64,000 nucleotides of DNA from JAKACA01 sp049510975 (lineage in GTDB: Bacteria > Actinomycetota > Acidimicrobiia > Acidimicrobiales > Bog-793), in contig JBEKYM010000014.1 of NCBI GenBank assembly GCA_049510975.1, forward strand, positions 1 through 64,000, written 5' to 3'. Positions 1 through 8,786 of this stretch are shown in pieces. The position numbers and the translations under genes are program-made. The number at the start of each line of letters is the position of its first letter. Position 1 is the stretch's first letter. Below the pieces are notes generated by a model. The model saw only the letters and a program-made list of their open reading frames with translations, was not told the origin of the DNA and ran no database searches.

Positions 1-639
1 GACGAGATCAACCGCACCCCTCCAAAGACGCAGTCCGCCCTGCTCGAGGCGATGGAGGAAGGACAGGTGACCGTCGAGGGCAACACCTACGAGCTGCCCG
101 ACCCCTTCATGGTGATCGCCACTCAGAACCCGATCGAGCACGAGGGCACCTACCCGCTGCCAGTCAGCCAGCTGGACCGTTTCCTCATGCGCATCCACCT
201 CGGCTACCCGGATCCGACGGCGGAGGTGGACCTCCTCGTGCGCCACGGCGTGGACGACCCTCTCCTCGAGCTGGAGGCGGTCGCCAGCCCCGAGCAGGTC
301 CTCGAGCTCGCCCGCAGAGTCCGCGACGTCCACTGCTCCGAGGCGATCCAGCGCTACATCGTCGACCTGGCCAACGCCACCCGCACCCACCCCGCCGTGC
401 TGCTCGGGATGTCGCCGCGTGCCGCCCTTGCCTTGCAGCGCGCCGCTCGGGCCTGGGCGGTCCTGCATGGCCGTGACTACGTCATCCCCGATGACGTCAA
501 GGTGCTCGCGCTGCCCGTCATCGGTCACCGCCTCGAGCTCCGCACTGCCCGGATGGCGGGCGGCGACCACGTCGTCTCGGTGGTGAACGAGCTCCTCGCC
601 AAAGTGCCCGTGCTCGAGGGCGAGCGCGCGGCGCGCTGA
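1..639 (+). CDS. MoxR-family AAA+ ATPase, 3' part
   Basis: The reading frame is open from the first base, so the start lies upstream; 212 C-terminal residues are visible. The first codons read DEINR, the Walker B end of a MoxR ATPase, followed by the typical ATQNPIE sensor segment and the LDRF arginine-finger region. The last ~90 residues match the MoxR lid domain. MoxR ATPases act as chaperone-like maturation factors and are usually encoded beside DUF58 and transglutaminase genes, as here. Only 25 bases separate its stop from the DUF58 start. Family and neighbours are clear; the client protein is unknown. Confidence 0.93.
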   Translation, partial: DEINRTPPKTQSALLEAMEEGQVTVEGNTYELPDPFMVIATQNPIEHEGTYPLPVSQLDRFLMRIHLGYPDPTAEVDLLVRHGVDDPLLELEAVASPEQVLELARRVRDVHCSEAIQRYIVDLANATRTHPAVLLGMSPRAALALQRAARAWAVLHGRDYVIPDDVKVLALPVIGHRLELRTARMAGGDHVVSVVNELLAKVPVLEGERAAR

Positions 640-664
640 CGTAGCGGCGGCGGGAGGCGACTTC

Positions 665-2035
665 GTGCTCACACGTCGAGGTAAGGCAGCGCTGACGGCA
701 TTTTTCGTGATGCTCGTCGCCGGTCGTGTCCTCGGCGTGACCGAGCTGTTCGGCATCGCTGCGGCCCTGTTGGCGCTCGTCGTCGTGAGCGTGGTTCGGA
801 TGCGGACTTCGCACGTGCGGGCCTCGGTGTCCACCCGGCTCTCGCCCGAAGTCATCGAAGCCGGCCAACCGACGGTCCTCGAGCTCTTCGTCGAGAACAC
901 CGGCCTCGTCCCGACGCCGGCCAGCCGGCTCCAGCTCGTCCCGACCGGCGGTGGCCGGCATCGGATCCTCATCCCCCGGCTGGCACCGGGCGAGCGGGCC
1001 ACGGTCACGATCGGCCTCGACAGCTCGCGACGGGGGCGTCACGGCATCAGCGGCTACGACGTCTTGCTGACCGACGGGCTCGGCCTCGCCAGCCAGCGAC
1101 TCGTGTCGACCGGCACCGTCACCTACCTCGTACGCCCCCGGACCGAGGAGCTTCCCCACACGCTCCCCGTGAGCGCCGGTCCGGGTGGTCATGAGAGCAC
1201 GCACTCGGCCGCCGAGCGCATCCTCACCGGGGCGTCGATGCTGCGCGGCTACGTCCCGGGCGACGACTTGCGCCGGATTCACTGGCCGACGACGGCTCGA
1301 GTGGGCGAGCTCATGGTGCGCGAGGGCGGCGACCCGGACTCTTCCAACCGCTCGGGTACCACGATCGTGCTCGGCACCAACCGCGGAGGTGGGGACGCCT
1401 TCGAGCGCTCCGTCGAGATCGCCGCCAGCCTTGCCTCGGTCGCCTTGCGTGAGGGAATGCTGCGCGTGCTCACGACCAACGGCTACGACAGCGGGCTTGC
1501 TCATGGGACGGGCCATCTCGAAGCCATCGGGCTGCAGCTGGCAACGGTTCAGCCGCAGGACGCCCCCTTGCCGAGCCGGCATCGGCGCCAGGGTGGCGCC
1601 AGCCGGCTCCAAGGCGGTGTCGGGGACACCGACGCCGCCGGTAGATCCACCGCCGACAGCTCGCCGGTGAGCGACGCCGAGGCTGCAGCGTCCGAGTTCC
1701 TGAGCCACATCTTCGGCCGCGTGTCAGGTCATGACGAATGGAACGTGCTCGTCGTCGTCGAAGCCGTCAACCGCCTCGAGGACGCCGAGCTGAACCCTGC
1801 CGTGCTGGCGCAGGTCTCCCAGCGGGTGGGCACTGTCGTTCTCGTACTCGTCTGTGGGGACGTCCCTCGCCTCGAGCGCCTCGCACGCAACCAGATCGCC
1901 GTCTTCCTCCCCGTCGGTCGTGCCATGCACGACGTCTGGATCACCGCCCTCGACCTGCCGATCGGCGAGGCCCGTGCCGTCGATGCGCCCGAGTCCGAAC
2001 TGGAGCACCCCCGCTCCGCGGTGGAGGTTCCGTGA
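665..2035 (+). CDS. DUF58 domain protein (MoxR partner)
   Basis: A 456-residue protein starting at GTG 665, with GGGAGG at 652-657 as ribosome site. Two hydrophobic segments lie in the first ~45 residues, then a beta-rich region. The DUF58 signature is seen around residues 195-225 (GYVPGDDLRRIHWPTTAR). The C-terminal half resembles a von Willebrand-type fold without a clear metal site. DUF58 proteins are membrane-linked partners of MoxR ATPases; their biochemical role is not settled. The stop overlaps the next start as GTGA, indicating translational coupling. Confidence 0.9.
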   Translation: MLTRRGKAALTAFFVMLVAGRVLGVTELFGIAAALLALVVVSVVRMRTSHVRASVSTRLSPEVIEAGQPTVLELFVENTGLVPTPASRLQLVPTGGGRHRILIPRLAPGERATVTIGLDSSRRGRHGISGYDVLLTDGLGLASQRLVSTGTVTYLVRPRTEELPHTLPVSAGPGGHESTHSAAERILTGASMLRGYVPGDDLRRIHWPTTARVGELMVREGGDPDSSNRSGTTIVLGTNRGGGDAFERSVEIAASLASVALREGMLRVLTTNGYDSGLAHGTGHLEAIGLQLATVQPQDAPLPSRHRRQGGASRLQGGVGDTDAAGRSTADSSPVSDAEAAASEFLSHIFGRVSGHDEWNVLVVVEAVNRLEDAELNPAVLAQVSQRVGTVVLVLVCGDVPRLERLARNQIAVFLPVGRAMHDVWITALDLPIGEARAVDAPESELEHPRSAVEVP

Positions 2036-4380
2036 TCACCCCGTGGATGGCGCTCGTGCTCCTCGACACCGTGACGGTGGCGACGTTCGCCCGCTGCTTT
2101 TCCGGGCCAGGAGAGCTCGCCCTCGCCATACCGATCTGTATCGGAGCTCACCTGCTTGCTCATCTCGGTCGCTCCGTACACCGACGCGGGCAGCCGATCG
2201 GCGGCATCGGACTCTGGGTGCTCACGCTGCTGCTCGTCGCCTACATCCCGCTCGCCGCTGTGGACGGCGGCAGCTTCCGCTTCGGCGTGCTTCCCCTCAC
2301 GGCCACCCAGCACCTGCTCGGGCACCAGTTGCACGGCGCTTGGCTCATCTTCTCGAACCGGATCGCCCCCGTCAGCCAGGCTCCCGGCCTCGTGCTGGCG
2401 GCCGCTTGGGCGGCGGGCGTGCTGGCGCTTGCGGCGGAGGCTCTGGACGCCGACGCGACGCTGCCGGCGGTCGTGGCGCTCGTGCCCGCGTTCGACATCG
2501 TCGTGTTCACCGGCACGCTCGGGACGGCGACGGGCCGAGCTCCCGAGCTTGCGGCCCTCGCCGCCCTGGCGGTCTGGTACCTCGCCGGCACCAACCGCCA
2601 CCCTGCCGGCGAGCAGGTCGTGACGGCACGCCTCGAAGGCAGCCCGCAGGCCGGCGCGGTCGAGCGCGGCCGCGCCGGTCGACGGGGCCGACGCGTGCCC
2701 TCGGCGGCAGCTGGTCTGGCGCTCGTCGCCGGCGTCGCGGCAGGCGTCGTCGGGCCCCTCCTGCCGGGGGCCACCAGCACGGCGTTGCTGGCCTGGCACG
2801 GGTCCGGCAAGCCGTCGTCGTTGAACAAGGGGGGCCAGCCCGGGTCCGGGGGCGGGCCGATCGGGATCAGCAACCTCGTGCAGATGGGCGAGGCGGAGAT
2901 CCACAACACGAACACGCCCTTCTTCCGCGTCTACGGCACGTCCCCGACACGAGAAATCCTCTTCGTCCTCGACGACTTCACCGGATCGCAGTGGCTCGAG
3001 GCGCCGAGCAGCCTTCGCACGCCGGTGGCCCCGTTCTCGGGTTCCATCGAGTCACTGGAGGCGCACCCGGAGAAACCCCTCCTCGACGAGAACCGCGAAG
3101 AAGTCACCCAGGTCGTGCAGAACATCGACATGGCCGGTCCGGCCCTGCCGGTCCCGGGTACACCGCTTGCGATCGACGGCTCGGTCGCCGCCACCCTGCA
3201 AGGCATCGACGGCCCGGTCATCGTTGCTCCAGGGGCCTTCGGCAACAACTACGCCTTCGGAGTGCAGGCGCTCGTTTCGGCCAGCCCCCAAGTTGCCCAG
3301 GAGTTCGTGAGCCCCCGCGCCCCGCAGGCGCCGGCGATCGACCTCCAGCTCCCCGGCGCGGTCCCCGCCAAGATCGCGGCGTTGGCGGCGAGCCTCGTGA
3401 CGAGCCACATGAACGAGTCGGAGAAGGCCACCGCCATTCAGGACTACCTGCTCTCGGACGCCTTCCGCTACCAGCTCCCGACGTCGGTGCCGGCGACCCA
3501 GACGAGCGGTTACTCCGCCCTGTCGAGCTTCCTGTTCACGACCCGGACGGGATACTGCCAGCAGTTCGCCAGTGCCTTCGCCGTGCTCGCCCGCCTCGAC
3601 GGGCTACCGACGCGGGTCGTGGTGGGCTTCTTGGCGCCGGCGACGATCAAGCACGACAGCTGGGTCGTCACGGGCCTCGACGTGCACGCTTGGCCGGAGG
3701 TGTATTTCCCCGGAACCGGATGGGTCGACTTCGAGCCGACGCCTGGTGCCGGACCACCGCCGTACCCGCCCATCTCGACGACGACCATCGCCGGTGCCAC
3801 CACGACGACGCTCGCACCGGTGACGAGCTCCTCGAGCCCGACGCACAACTTCCAACCCCCTCCGGGTGGCGGCGGGACTCAGCCCTTCACCTTCCCGACG
3901 GCGCCGCCGGCAGGAACCGGAGGCGGTTCGACCTCTGGCGGTGGCACGGGCGGGGTCGGGATCTTTTTCCTCTCCCTCATCGCCGCCGCCCTGCTCTGGG
4001 CGCTCGTCATACCGAGCTGGCGGCTCCTGCGAGAGCGACGGCGACGAGATCCCGTGCTCGGGGTGCTCCTCGCCTGGCGCGAAGCCGTCAATGTGCTGGC
4101 GGCGGCAGGTGTGCACCGGCGCCGTGCCGAGACGTTCCAGGAGTTCGCCGCGAGGGTGCGAGTGAGCGGCGTGCTCACCTCCGATGCCGATGCGGCCTTC
4201 GACCGGCTGGCGCAAACAGCCAACCGCGCCCTGTTCGCGCCGCGGCCGCCCACAGCCGACGAGTCGCACGCCGCCGGGGCCGATTCGGCGATCGTACGTC
4301 GTTCGGCGCGGCGCTCCATGGGCTTGTGGGCGAAGATCCTCCTCCAGCTCGACCCCCGCGACCTGCTCGTGCCTGCCTGA
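2032..4380 (+). CDS. TgpA-like membrane transglutaminase-domain protein
   Basis: Start taken at GTG 2032, which overlaps the DUF58 stop (GTGA); an in-frame ATG at 1738 lies deep inside the previous gene and is rejected. The 782-residue product has about six to seven hydrophobic segments in its first ~250 residues, a large external region, a transglutaminase core, a Pro/Thr/Gly-rich linker (~585-640), one more membrane helix (~645-665) and a cytoplasmic tail resembling DUF4129. The catalytic triad is visible as Cys509 (TGYCQQF), His552 (DVHAW) and Asp566 (GWVDFEP). With MoxR and DUF58 it forms a common three-gene module. Its substrate is unknown; a cell-envelope protein or peptide is likely because the core faces outside. 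Confidence 0.9.
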   Translation: MITPWMALVLLDTVTVATFARCFSGPGELALAIPICIGAHLLAHLGRSVHRRGQPIGGIGLWVLTLLLVAYIPLAAVDGGSFRFGVLPLTATQHLLGHQLHGAWLIFSNRIAPVSQAPGLVLAAAWAAGVLALAAEALDADATLPAVVALVPAFDIVVFTGTLGTATGRAPELAALAALAVWYLAGTNRHPAGEQVVTARLEGSPQAGAVERGRAGRRGRRVPSAAAGLALVAGVAAGVVGPLLPGATSTALLAWHGSGKPSSLNKGGQPGSGGGPIGISNLVQMGEAEIHNTNTPFFRVYGTSPTREILFVLDDFTGSQWLEAPSSLRTPVAPFSGSIESLEAHPEKPLLDENREEVTQVVQNIDMAGPALPVPGTPLAIDGSVAATLQGIDGPVIVAPGAFGNNYAFGVQALVSASPQVAQEFVSPRAPQAPAIDLQLPGAVPAKIAALAASLVTSHMNESEKATAIQDYLLSDAFRYQLPTSVPATQTSGYSALSSFLFTTRTGYCQQFASAFAVLARLDGLPTRVVVGFLAPATIKHDSWVVTGLDVHAWPEVYFPGTGWVDFEPTPGAGPPPYPPISTTTIAGATTTTLAPVTSSSSPTHNFQPPPGGGGTQPFTFPTAPPAGTGGGSTSGGGTGGVGIFFLSLIAAALLWALVIPSWRLLRERRRRDPVLGVLLAWREAVNVLAAAGVHRRRAETFQEFAARVRVSGVLTSDADAAFDRLAQTANRALFAPRPPTADESHAAGADSAIVRRSARRSMGLWAKILLQLDPRDLLVPA

Positions 4381-4426
4381 TCCGGCCGCGTCCGAGTGGG
4401 CGCGGAGGACCCACTAGGGTTCGGGC

Positions 4427-4996
4427 GTGGCCGAGCAGGCGCAGTTCGCCGAAGATACCGAGCAGTTCATGGGCTCGCTGTACTCGGCCGCGCTCCGCAT
4501 GACGCGCAACCCCTCCGACGCCGAGGATCTCGTGCAGGAGACGTATTTGAAGGCCTACCGAGGCTACGGCTCGTTCCGGGCGGGCACGAACCTGAAGGCT
4601 TGGCTCTACCGCATCCTCACGAACACCTTCATCAACAGCTACCGGGCCAAGCGCCGCCACCCGGAGGAGACCGAGCTCGAGGAAGTCGAGGACTTCTACC
4701 TCTTCCGCCGGCTCGGTGGCCTCGAGGCGGCAGCCGCCGGTCGCAGCGCCGAGGACGAGGTCCTCGAGTCGATGACCGACGAGGAAGTCAAGCAGGCGAT
4801 CGAGTCCTTGCCGGAGTCGTTCCGGATGGCGGTTCTGCTGGCAGACGTGGAGGGTTTCTCCTACAAAGAGATCGCCGAGATCATGGACGTACCGATCGGG
4901 ACGGTCATGAGCAGGCTGCATCGGGGAAGAAGAGCGCTCCAGAAGGCGTTGCACGATTACGGGATGGCCCGAGGACTCGTGGCCGCTGAATCGTGA
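4427..4996 (+). CDS. sigR: SigR/SigH-type ECF RNA polymerase sigma factor
   Basis: A 189-residue group IV sigma factor starting at GTG 4427. Region 2 runs over roughly residues 12-80, including DAEDLVQETYLKAYRGY and LKAWLYRILTN. Region 4 is a helix-turn-helix around residues 125-180 (SYKEIAEIMDVPIGTVMSRL). Length and sequence fit the SigR/SigH branch that responds to thiol-oxidative stress. The zinc anti-sigma factor follows 60 bases downstream, which supports the assignment. A candidate target promoter upstream of clpC matches the SigR consensus closely. No obvious SigR-type promoter was found in the 46 bases before this gene, so autoregulation is not shown. Confidence 0.92.
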   Translation: MAEQAQFAEDTEQFMGSLYSAALRMTRNPSDAEDLVQETYLKAYRGYGSFRAGTNLKAWLYRILTNTFINSYRAKRRHPEETELEEVEDFYLFRRLGGLEAAAAGRSAEDEVLESMTDEEVKQAIESLPESFRMAVLLADVEGFSYKEIAEIMDVPIGTVMSRLHRGRRALQKALHDYGMARGLVAAES

Positions 4997-5056
4997 GGAC
5001 CTGTAAAATCGTGACAGCGAGCCGGACAGTTGTAGCGGCGGCGAGAGGCAAGATCG

Positions 5057-5410
5057 ATGGGTGACCACCAGCAGGCTGAGTTCGACTGCCGGGAGGCGCT
5101 GCACCGCATCTATCACTTTCTCGACGGTGAGCTGACACCGGTGCGCCGCCACGAGATCGAGTCCCATCTCGACGGTTGCTCGCCGTGCTTGCAGATGTAC
5201 GGCTTCGAGGCCGAGCTGCGCCGCGTCGTCCACGACAAATGCCGCGATGCGGTTCCCGACACGCTGCGCCAGCGGATCGCCGATGCCATCCACCACGAGC
5301 ACGACGACGAAGCCGAGAATGACGAATCCCACCGCTCGGACGTGTCCGAGGACCGTGCCGGGGGTGCCCAGGCCTCGGCTGCTGGCGACACCAAGGTCGA
5401 GGAGCGCTAA
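5057..5410 (+). CDS. rsrA: RsrA-type zinc anti-sigma factor
   Basis: A 117-residue protein starting at ATG 5057 after a GAGAGG ribosome site. It carries Cys11, His37, Cys41 and Cys44 (SHLDGCSPC), the same numbering as the zinc ligands and redox cysteines of Streptomyces RsrA as I recall it. In that family zinc-bound protein holds SigR inactive, and oxidation forms a disulfide that releases the sigma factor. Position directly behind the sigR-like gene agrees. The C-terminal ~40 residues are acidic, His-rich and low in complexity. The role as a thiol-redox switch is inferred from the conserved ligands. Confidence 0.93.
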   Translation: MGDHQQAEFDCREALHRIYHFLDGELTPVRRHEIESHLDGCSPCLQMYGFEAELRRVVHDKCRDAVPDTLRQRIADAIHHEHDDEAENDESHRSDVSEDRAGGAQASAAGDTKVEER

Positions 5411-5475
5411 GGCGCCGCTGTACCTGCGGGCCGCGTCGAGGGCAGGCCCGCCTACGATGCTGAGGTGATGCCTGC

Positions 5476-6573
5476 GTGAGCGATGCCCCGGAACTTGTCG
5501 ACTGGGCGCTGGCTGAGCGCGTCGCCCGCCGGGTTGCGCTGCGGGGCGCCTCCCAGATCGATCCACGCTCACGGCAGCGGCTCGTCGATGACTTCGCCGA
5601 GTTGACCCCGATCGCCGAGGAGCTCGTCGAAGCCTCCACCGGGTTGCGCTCGGTCGCCGGCCCGGCCCGTGCCGAGGTGACCGACCGAGGCGGCTGGGCG
5701 CACGCCAACATCGGCTCGTTCCGGCGCCTGCTGCGGCCGGTCCTCGAACGGGCGATGTCGGAAGGCGGTGTCGGCCGCAACATGCCTCCTCCCATGGCGG
5801 CGGTCGCCCGCGCCGCTGCCGGAACTGAGCTCGGGGCCGTTCTCGGGTGGATGTCGACGCGGGTGCTCGGCCAGTACGACCTGTTCCGCGCCGAAGAAGG
5901 CGATGCCCCGAGCGACGCCGTCTACTACGTCGGCCCGAACGTCATCGCCCTCGAGCGGCGCCACGGCTTCCCGGCGCGGGAGTTCCGCCTGTGGATCGCC
6001 GTCCACGAGCTCACGCACCGGGCGCAGTTCACGGGTGTGCCCTGGATGCGGCAGTACTTCCTCGATCTCGTCGACCAAGGCGTGACCCTTGCGAGCCCGG
6101 ATGCCAAGCAGGTGATGGCCGCCATCACGAGAATGGCAGGCGAGGTCCGGGCGCGGCGCAACCCCCTCGGTGACGCCGGACTTCTCGGTGCCCTCGCCCC
6201 CCCCGAGCAACTTGCCACCATCCGCCAGATTCAGGCGCTCATGAGCCTGCTGGAAGGCCACGGCGACATCACGATGAACCGTGCGGCCGCCGATCGCATC
6301 CCCGGCGCCGAACGCTTCGCTCGCACGCTGCAGACGCGGCGCGAATCGGCGGGAGGCTTCACGAAGCTCATGCAGCAGCTGCTCGGCATCGAGGCGAAGA
6401 TGAAGCAGTACAAGGAAGGCGAGGAGTTCGTGGAGGCGGTGGAACGGGCCGGCGGTCCCGAGCTGTTCGCCCGCGTGTGGGAAGAGCCCGACCACCTGCC
6501 GACCCTCGATGAGGTGCGTGACCCGGCCGGCTGGGTCCGCCGCATCGGCGGCCGGAAGCTCGAGCTCGCCTGA
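5476..6573 (+). CDS. DUF2342 zinc-metalloprotease-like protein
   Basis: A 365-residue protein starting at GTG 5476. It has the HExxH zinc motif HELTH at residues 177-181. DUF2342 proteins are found mostly in actinobacteria and some are tracked by phylogenetic profile with coenzyme F420, but neither protease activity nor an F420 role is proven. The gene sits directly upstream of tilS, the same arrangement as in Mycobacterium tuberculosis. There is no signal peptide, so the product is probably cytoplasmic. The following gene begins only a few bases after the stop. Confidence 0.85.
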   Translation: MSDAPELVDWALAERVARRVALRGASQIDPRSRQRLVDDFAELTPIAEELVEASTGLRSVAGPARAEVTDRGGWAHANIGSFRRLLRPVLERAMSEGGVGRNMPPPMAAVARAAAGTELGAVLGWMSTRVLGQYDLFRAEEGDAPSDAVYYVGPNVIALERRHGFPAREFRLWIAVHELTHRAQFTGVPWMRQYFLDLVDQGVTLASPDAKQVMAAITRMAGEVRARRNPLGDAGLLGALAPPEQLATIRQIQALMSLLEGHGDITMNRAAADRIPGAERFARTLQTRRESAGGFTKLMQQLLGIEAKMKQYKEGEEFVEAVERAGGPELFARVWEEPDHLPTLDEVRDPAGWVRRIGGRKLELA

Positions 6574-6577
6574 GTCC

Positions 6578-7510
6578 TTGCCTGCGCCGACGGCGTTGGC
6601 AGCCGAGCTCCTCGCACGTTGCAGGTTCCCGGCGCCGGGCTCCGACGTGGCGCTCGCCGTCTCGGGAGGCGCCGATTCGCTCGCCCTCCTCGTGCTGGCT
6701 GCCGCCAGTGGCTGCCGGGCCGTTGCCTATCACGTCGACCACGGCCTGCGGCCGGGCTCGGCCGCCGAAGCCGACGTAGTCCGCGCCGCCGCCGCCCGCT
6801 TCGGTACCGGCTTCGTCTCCCTCGCGGTCACGGTGGCGCCCGGGCCGAACCTCGAGGCCCGCGGGCGGACCGCCCGCTCGGCTGCCCTGCCCGCCGACGC
6901 CGCCACCGGCCACACGGCCGACGACCAAGCAGAAACGGTCCTCCTCAACCTGCTGCGCGGCTCTGGCCCCGACGGCCTCGCCGGCATGAGAAGCGGGCGG
7001 CGGCACCCGATTCTGGACCTCCGCCGCTCCGAAACCCGCCTCCTCTGTGCCAGCCTCGCCCTCGTCCCGGTCGAGGATCCCTCCAATCGCAACCTGGTCC
7101 ACCTCCGCAACCGTGTCCGCCACGAGGTGCTGCCGGCGCTGTGTGCTGTGGCCCAACGCGACCTCGTGCCGGTGCTCGCCCGGCAGGCCGCCCACTTCGC
7201 CGCCGAATGCGACCTGCTCGATGCCCTGGCGGCTGCCATCGACCCGACCGATGCCAAAGCGCTGGTGGCGGCGCCGGCCGTGCTCGCCCGCCGCGCCGTG
7301 AGGCAGTGGCTGCGAGCCGCCGATCCGGAGAGTCACCCGCCCGACAGCGCCACGGTCGAACGCGTGCTCGCCGTCGCCGCCATGCACTCTCGAGCCTGCG
7401 AGGTCGGCGGCGGCCGCCGGGTGCGCCGTTCGGCTGGGCGGCTCGCCTTGGAGCGTCCCGGACGATCGCCCGACGGTCCGTCACCGCCGTCTCCGGCGGA
7501 GGATTCGTGA
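6578..7510 (+). CDS. tilS: tRNA(Ile)-lysidine synthase
   Basis: TilS adds lysine to the wobble C of the AUA-reading tRNA-Ile, using ATP. The N-terminal PP-loop SGGADS is visible, followed by HTADDQAETVLLNLLRG, the family signature. The start is uncertain: TTG 6578 gives 310 residues and sits 4 bases after the DUF2342 stop; ATG 6509 would overlap that gene by 65 bases; TTG 6596 is also possible. No strong ribosome site decides. The C-terminus is short, as in other actinobacterial TilS proteins. hpt follows after 56 bases. Confidence 0.9.
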   Translation: MPAPTALAAELLARCRFPAPGSDVALAVSGGADSLALLVLAAASGCRAVAYHVDHGLRPGSAAEADVVRAAAARFGTGFVSLAVTVAPGPNLEARGRTARSAALPADAATGHTADDQAETVLLNLLRGSGPDGLAGMRSGRRHPILDLRRSETRLLCASLALVPVEDPSNRNLVHLRNRVRHEVLPALCAVAQRDLVPVLARQAAHFAAECDLLDALAAAIDPTDAKALVAAPAVLARRAVRQWLRAADPESHPPDSATVERVLAVAAMHSRACEVGGGRRVRRSAGRLALERPGRSPDGPSPPSPAEDS

Positions 7511-7566
7511 AATTAGGGCTGCTTGGCCCGCTGTGACAATCGCCGGGAGCGATAACCTCAGCGGCC

Positions 7567-8205
7567 GTGAGTGACAGCGCCGACGGCCCCGCCAAGAGCG
7601 AGACCTCGGACGACGGCGCCGGTGATCTGGCACCGGTTCTGGAGCGGCGTGCGCAGGACTGGGTTGCCCTCGACCCGATGCTCGGCACTGTCGTCGTCAG
7701 CGCTGACGAGCTTGCCCGGCGCGTCGAGGAGCTCGGGGCAGAGATCACGCGGGACTACGCCGACCGGCCGCCACTGCTCGTCGGTGTCCTGAAGGGCGCC
7801 TTCGTCTTCCTCGCCGACCTCGCCCGCGTGATCGACCTGCCGCTCGAGATGGACTTCATGGCCGTCGGCTCCTACGGGGCGGCCACGAAGACGAGCGGCG
7901 TCGTCCGCATCGTGAAGGACCTCGACCTCGATCTCACGGGCCGTCACGTCATCGTCGTCGAGGACATCGTCGACAGCGGCCTCACCCTTTCCTACCTACG
8001 CAAGAGCCTGCTGGCGCGCGGTCCGGCATCGCTGGCGATCTGCACCCTGCTGCTCAAGACGGGCCAGCAGCGGGCCAGCTTCGACGTCGAGTACGTGGGT
8101 TTCGAGATCGAGCCACACTTCGTCGTCGGCTACGGCCTCGACGTCGCCGAGCGGTACCGCAACCTGGCCGATCTCCGCGTCTACGTCGGCGGCGAGCCGT
8201 CGTGA
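7567..8205 (+). CDS. hpt: Hypoxanthine(-guanine) phosphoribosyltransferase
   Basis: This purine-salvage enzyme transfers phosphoribose from PRPP to hypoxanthine or guanine. The PRPP-binding loop is seen as VVVEDIVDSGLTL, with the upstream GVLKGAFVFLADLAR segment typical of the family. At 212 residues from GTG 7567 it is about 30 residues longer than most relatives. The extra N-terminus is polar and low in complexity, so the true start may be ATG 7678 (176 residues); a GGGAG stretch some 15 bases before GTG 7567 favours the longer form weakly. Its stop overlaps the folE start (GTGA). Confidence 0.93.
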   Translation: MSDSADGPAKSETSDDGAGDLAPVLERRAQDWVALDPMLGTVVVSADELARRVEELGAEITRDYADRPPLLVGVLKGAFVFLADLARVIDLPLEMDFMAVGSYGAATKTSGVVRIVKDLDLDLTGRHVIVVEDIVDSGLTLSYLRKSLLARGPASLAICTLLLKTGQQRASFDVEYVGFEIEPHFVVGYGLDVAERYRNLADLRVYVGGEPS

Positions 8206-8786
8206 GCGTTGACCTCGCCCGCGCAGAGCGCGCCGTCGCCGAGCTGCTCGCCGCCATGGGCGAGGACGTCGAGCGCGAAGGCCTGCTCCGCACCCCGGCG
8301 CGGGTGGCGGCGATGTACGAGGAGATCTTCGGGCAAGGCGGCTCCGACCCGGCCGAGTTCCTCACGGCCACGTTTGCCGCCGAGCACGACGAGATGGTGA
8401 TGGTGCGCGACATCCCGTTTGCCTCCTTGTGCGAGCACCACCTCGTCCCCTTCCTCGGAAAGGCCCACGTGGCTTACATCCCGTCGGAGGACGGGCGCAT
8501 CACCGGACTGTCCAAGCTCGCTCGCGTCGTCGACGGCTATGCCCGCCGCCTGCAGGTGCAAGAACGGATGACCACCCAGGTGGCCGACGCCGTCGAGCGG
8601 ACGCTCGGACCCCGCGGTGTGCTGGTCGTGATCGAGGCCGAGCACCTCTGCATGTCTATGCGCGGCGTCCGCAAACCGGGCACGACCACCGTCACTTCGG
8701 CCGTTCGGGGCTTGTTCCGCACCGACGCGGCCACCCGGGCGGAAGCCATGGCCTTCATCCACGGCGCACGGGGACGGGCTTTGTGA
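8202..8786 (+). CDS. folE: GTP cyclohydrolase I
   Basis: This enzyme makes 7,8-dihydroneopterin triphosphate from GTP, the first step of folate synthesis. The zinc ligands are visible as Cys77 and His80 (SLCEHHLVPF) and Cys150 (HLCMSMRG). The length of 194 residues is normal. The start GTG 8202 overlaps the hpt stop and its own stop overlaps the folP start, both as GTGA, so translation is coupled along the run. In many actinobacteria ftsH lies between hpt and folE; it is absent here. Confidence 0.97.
   Translation: MSVDLARAERAVAELLAAMGEDVEREGLLRTPARVAAMYEEIFGQGGSDPAEFLTATFAAEHDEMVMVRDIPFASLCEHHLVPFLGKAHVAYIPSEDGRITGLSKLARVVDGYARRLQVQERMTTQVADAVERTLGPRGVLVVIEAEHLCMSMRGVRKPGTTTVTSAVRGLFRTDAATRAEAMAFIHGARGRAL

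Noticed and set aside
2241..2915. Minus-strand frames opposite the transglutaminase gene
   Set aside because: Antisense shadow with Ala/Arg/Pro bias; the plus-strand gene has clear catalytic residues and overlap with DUF58.
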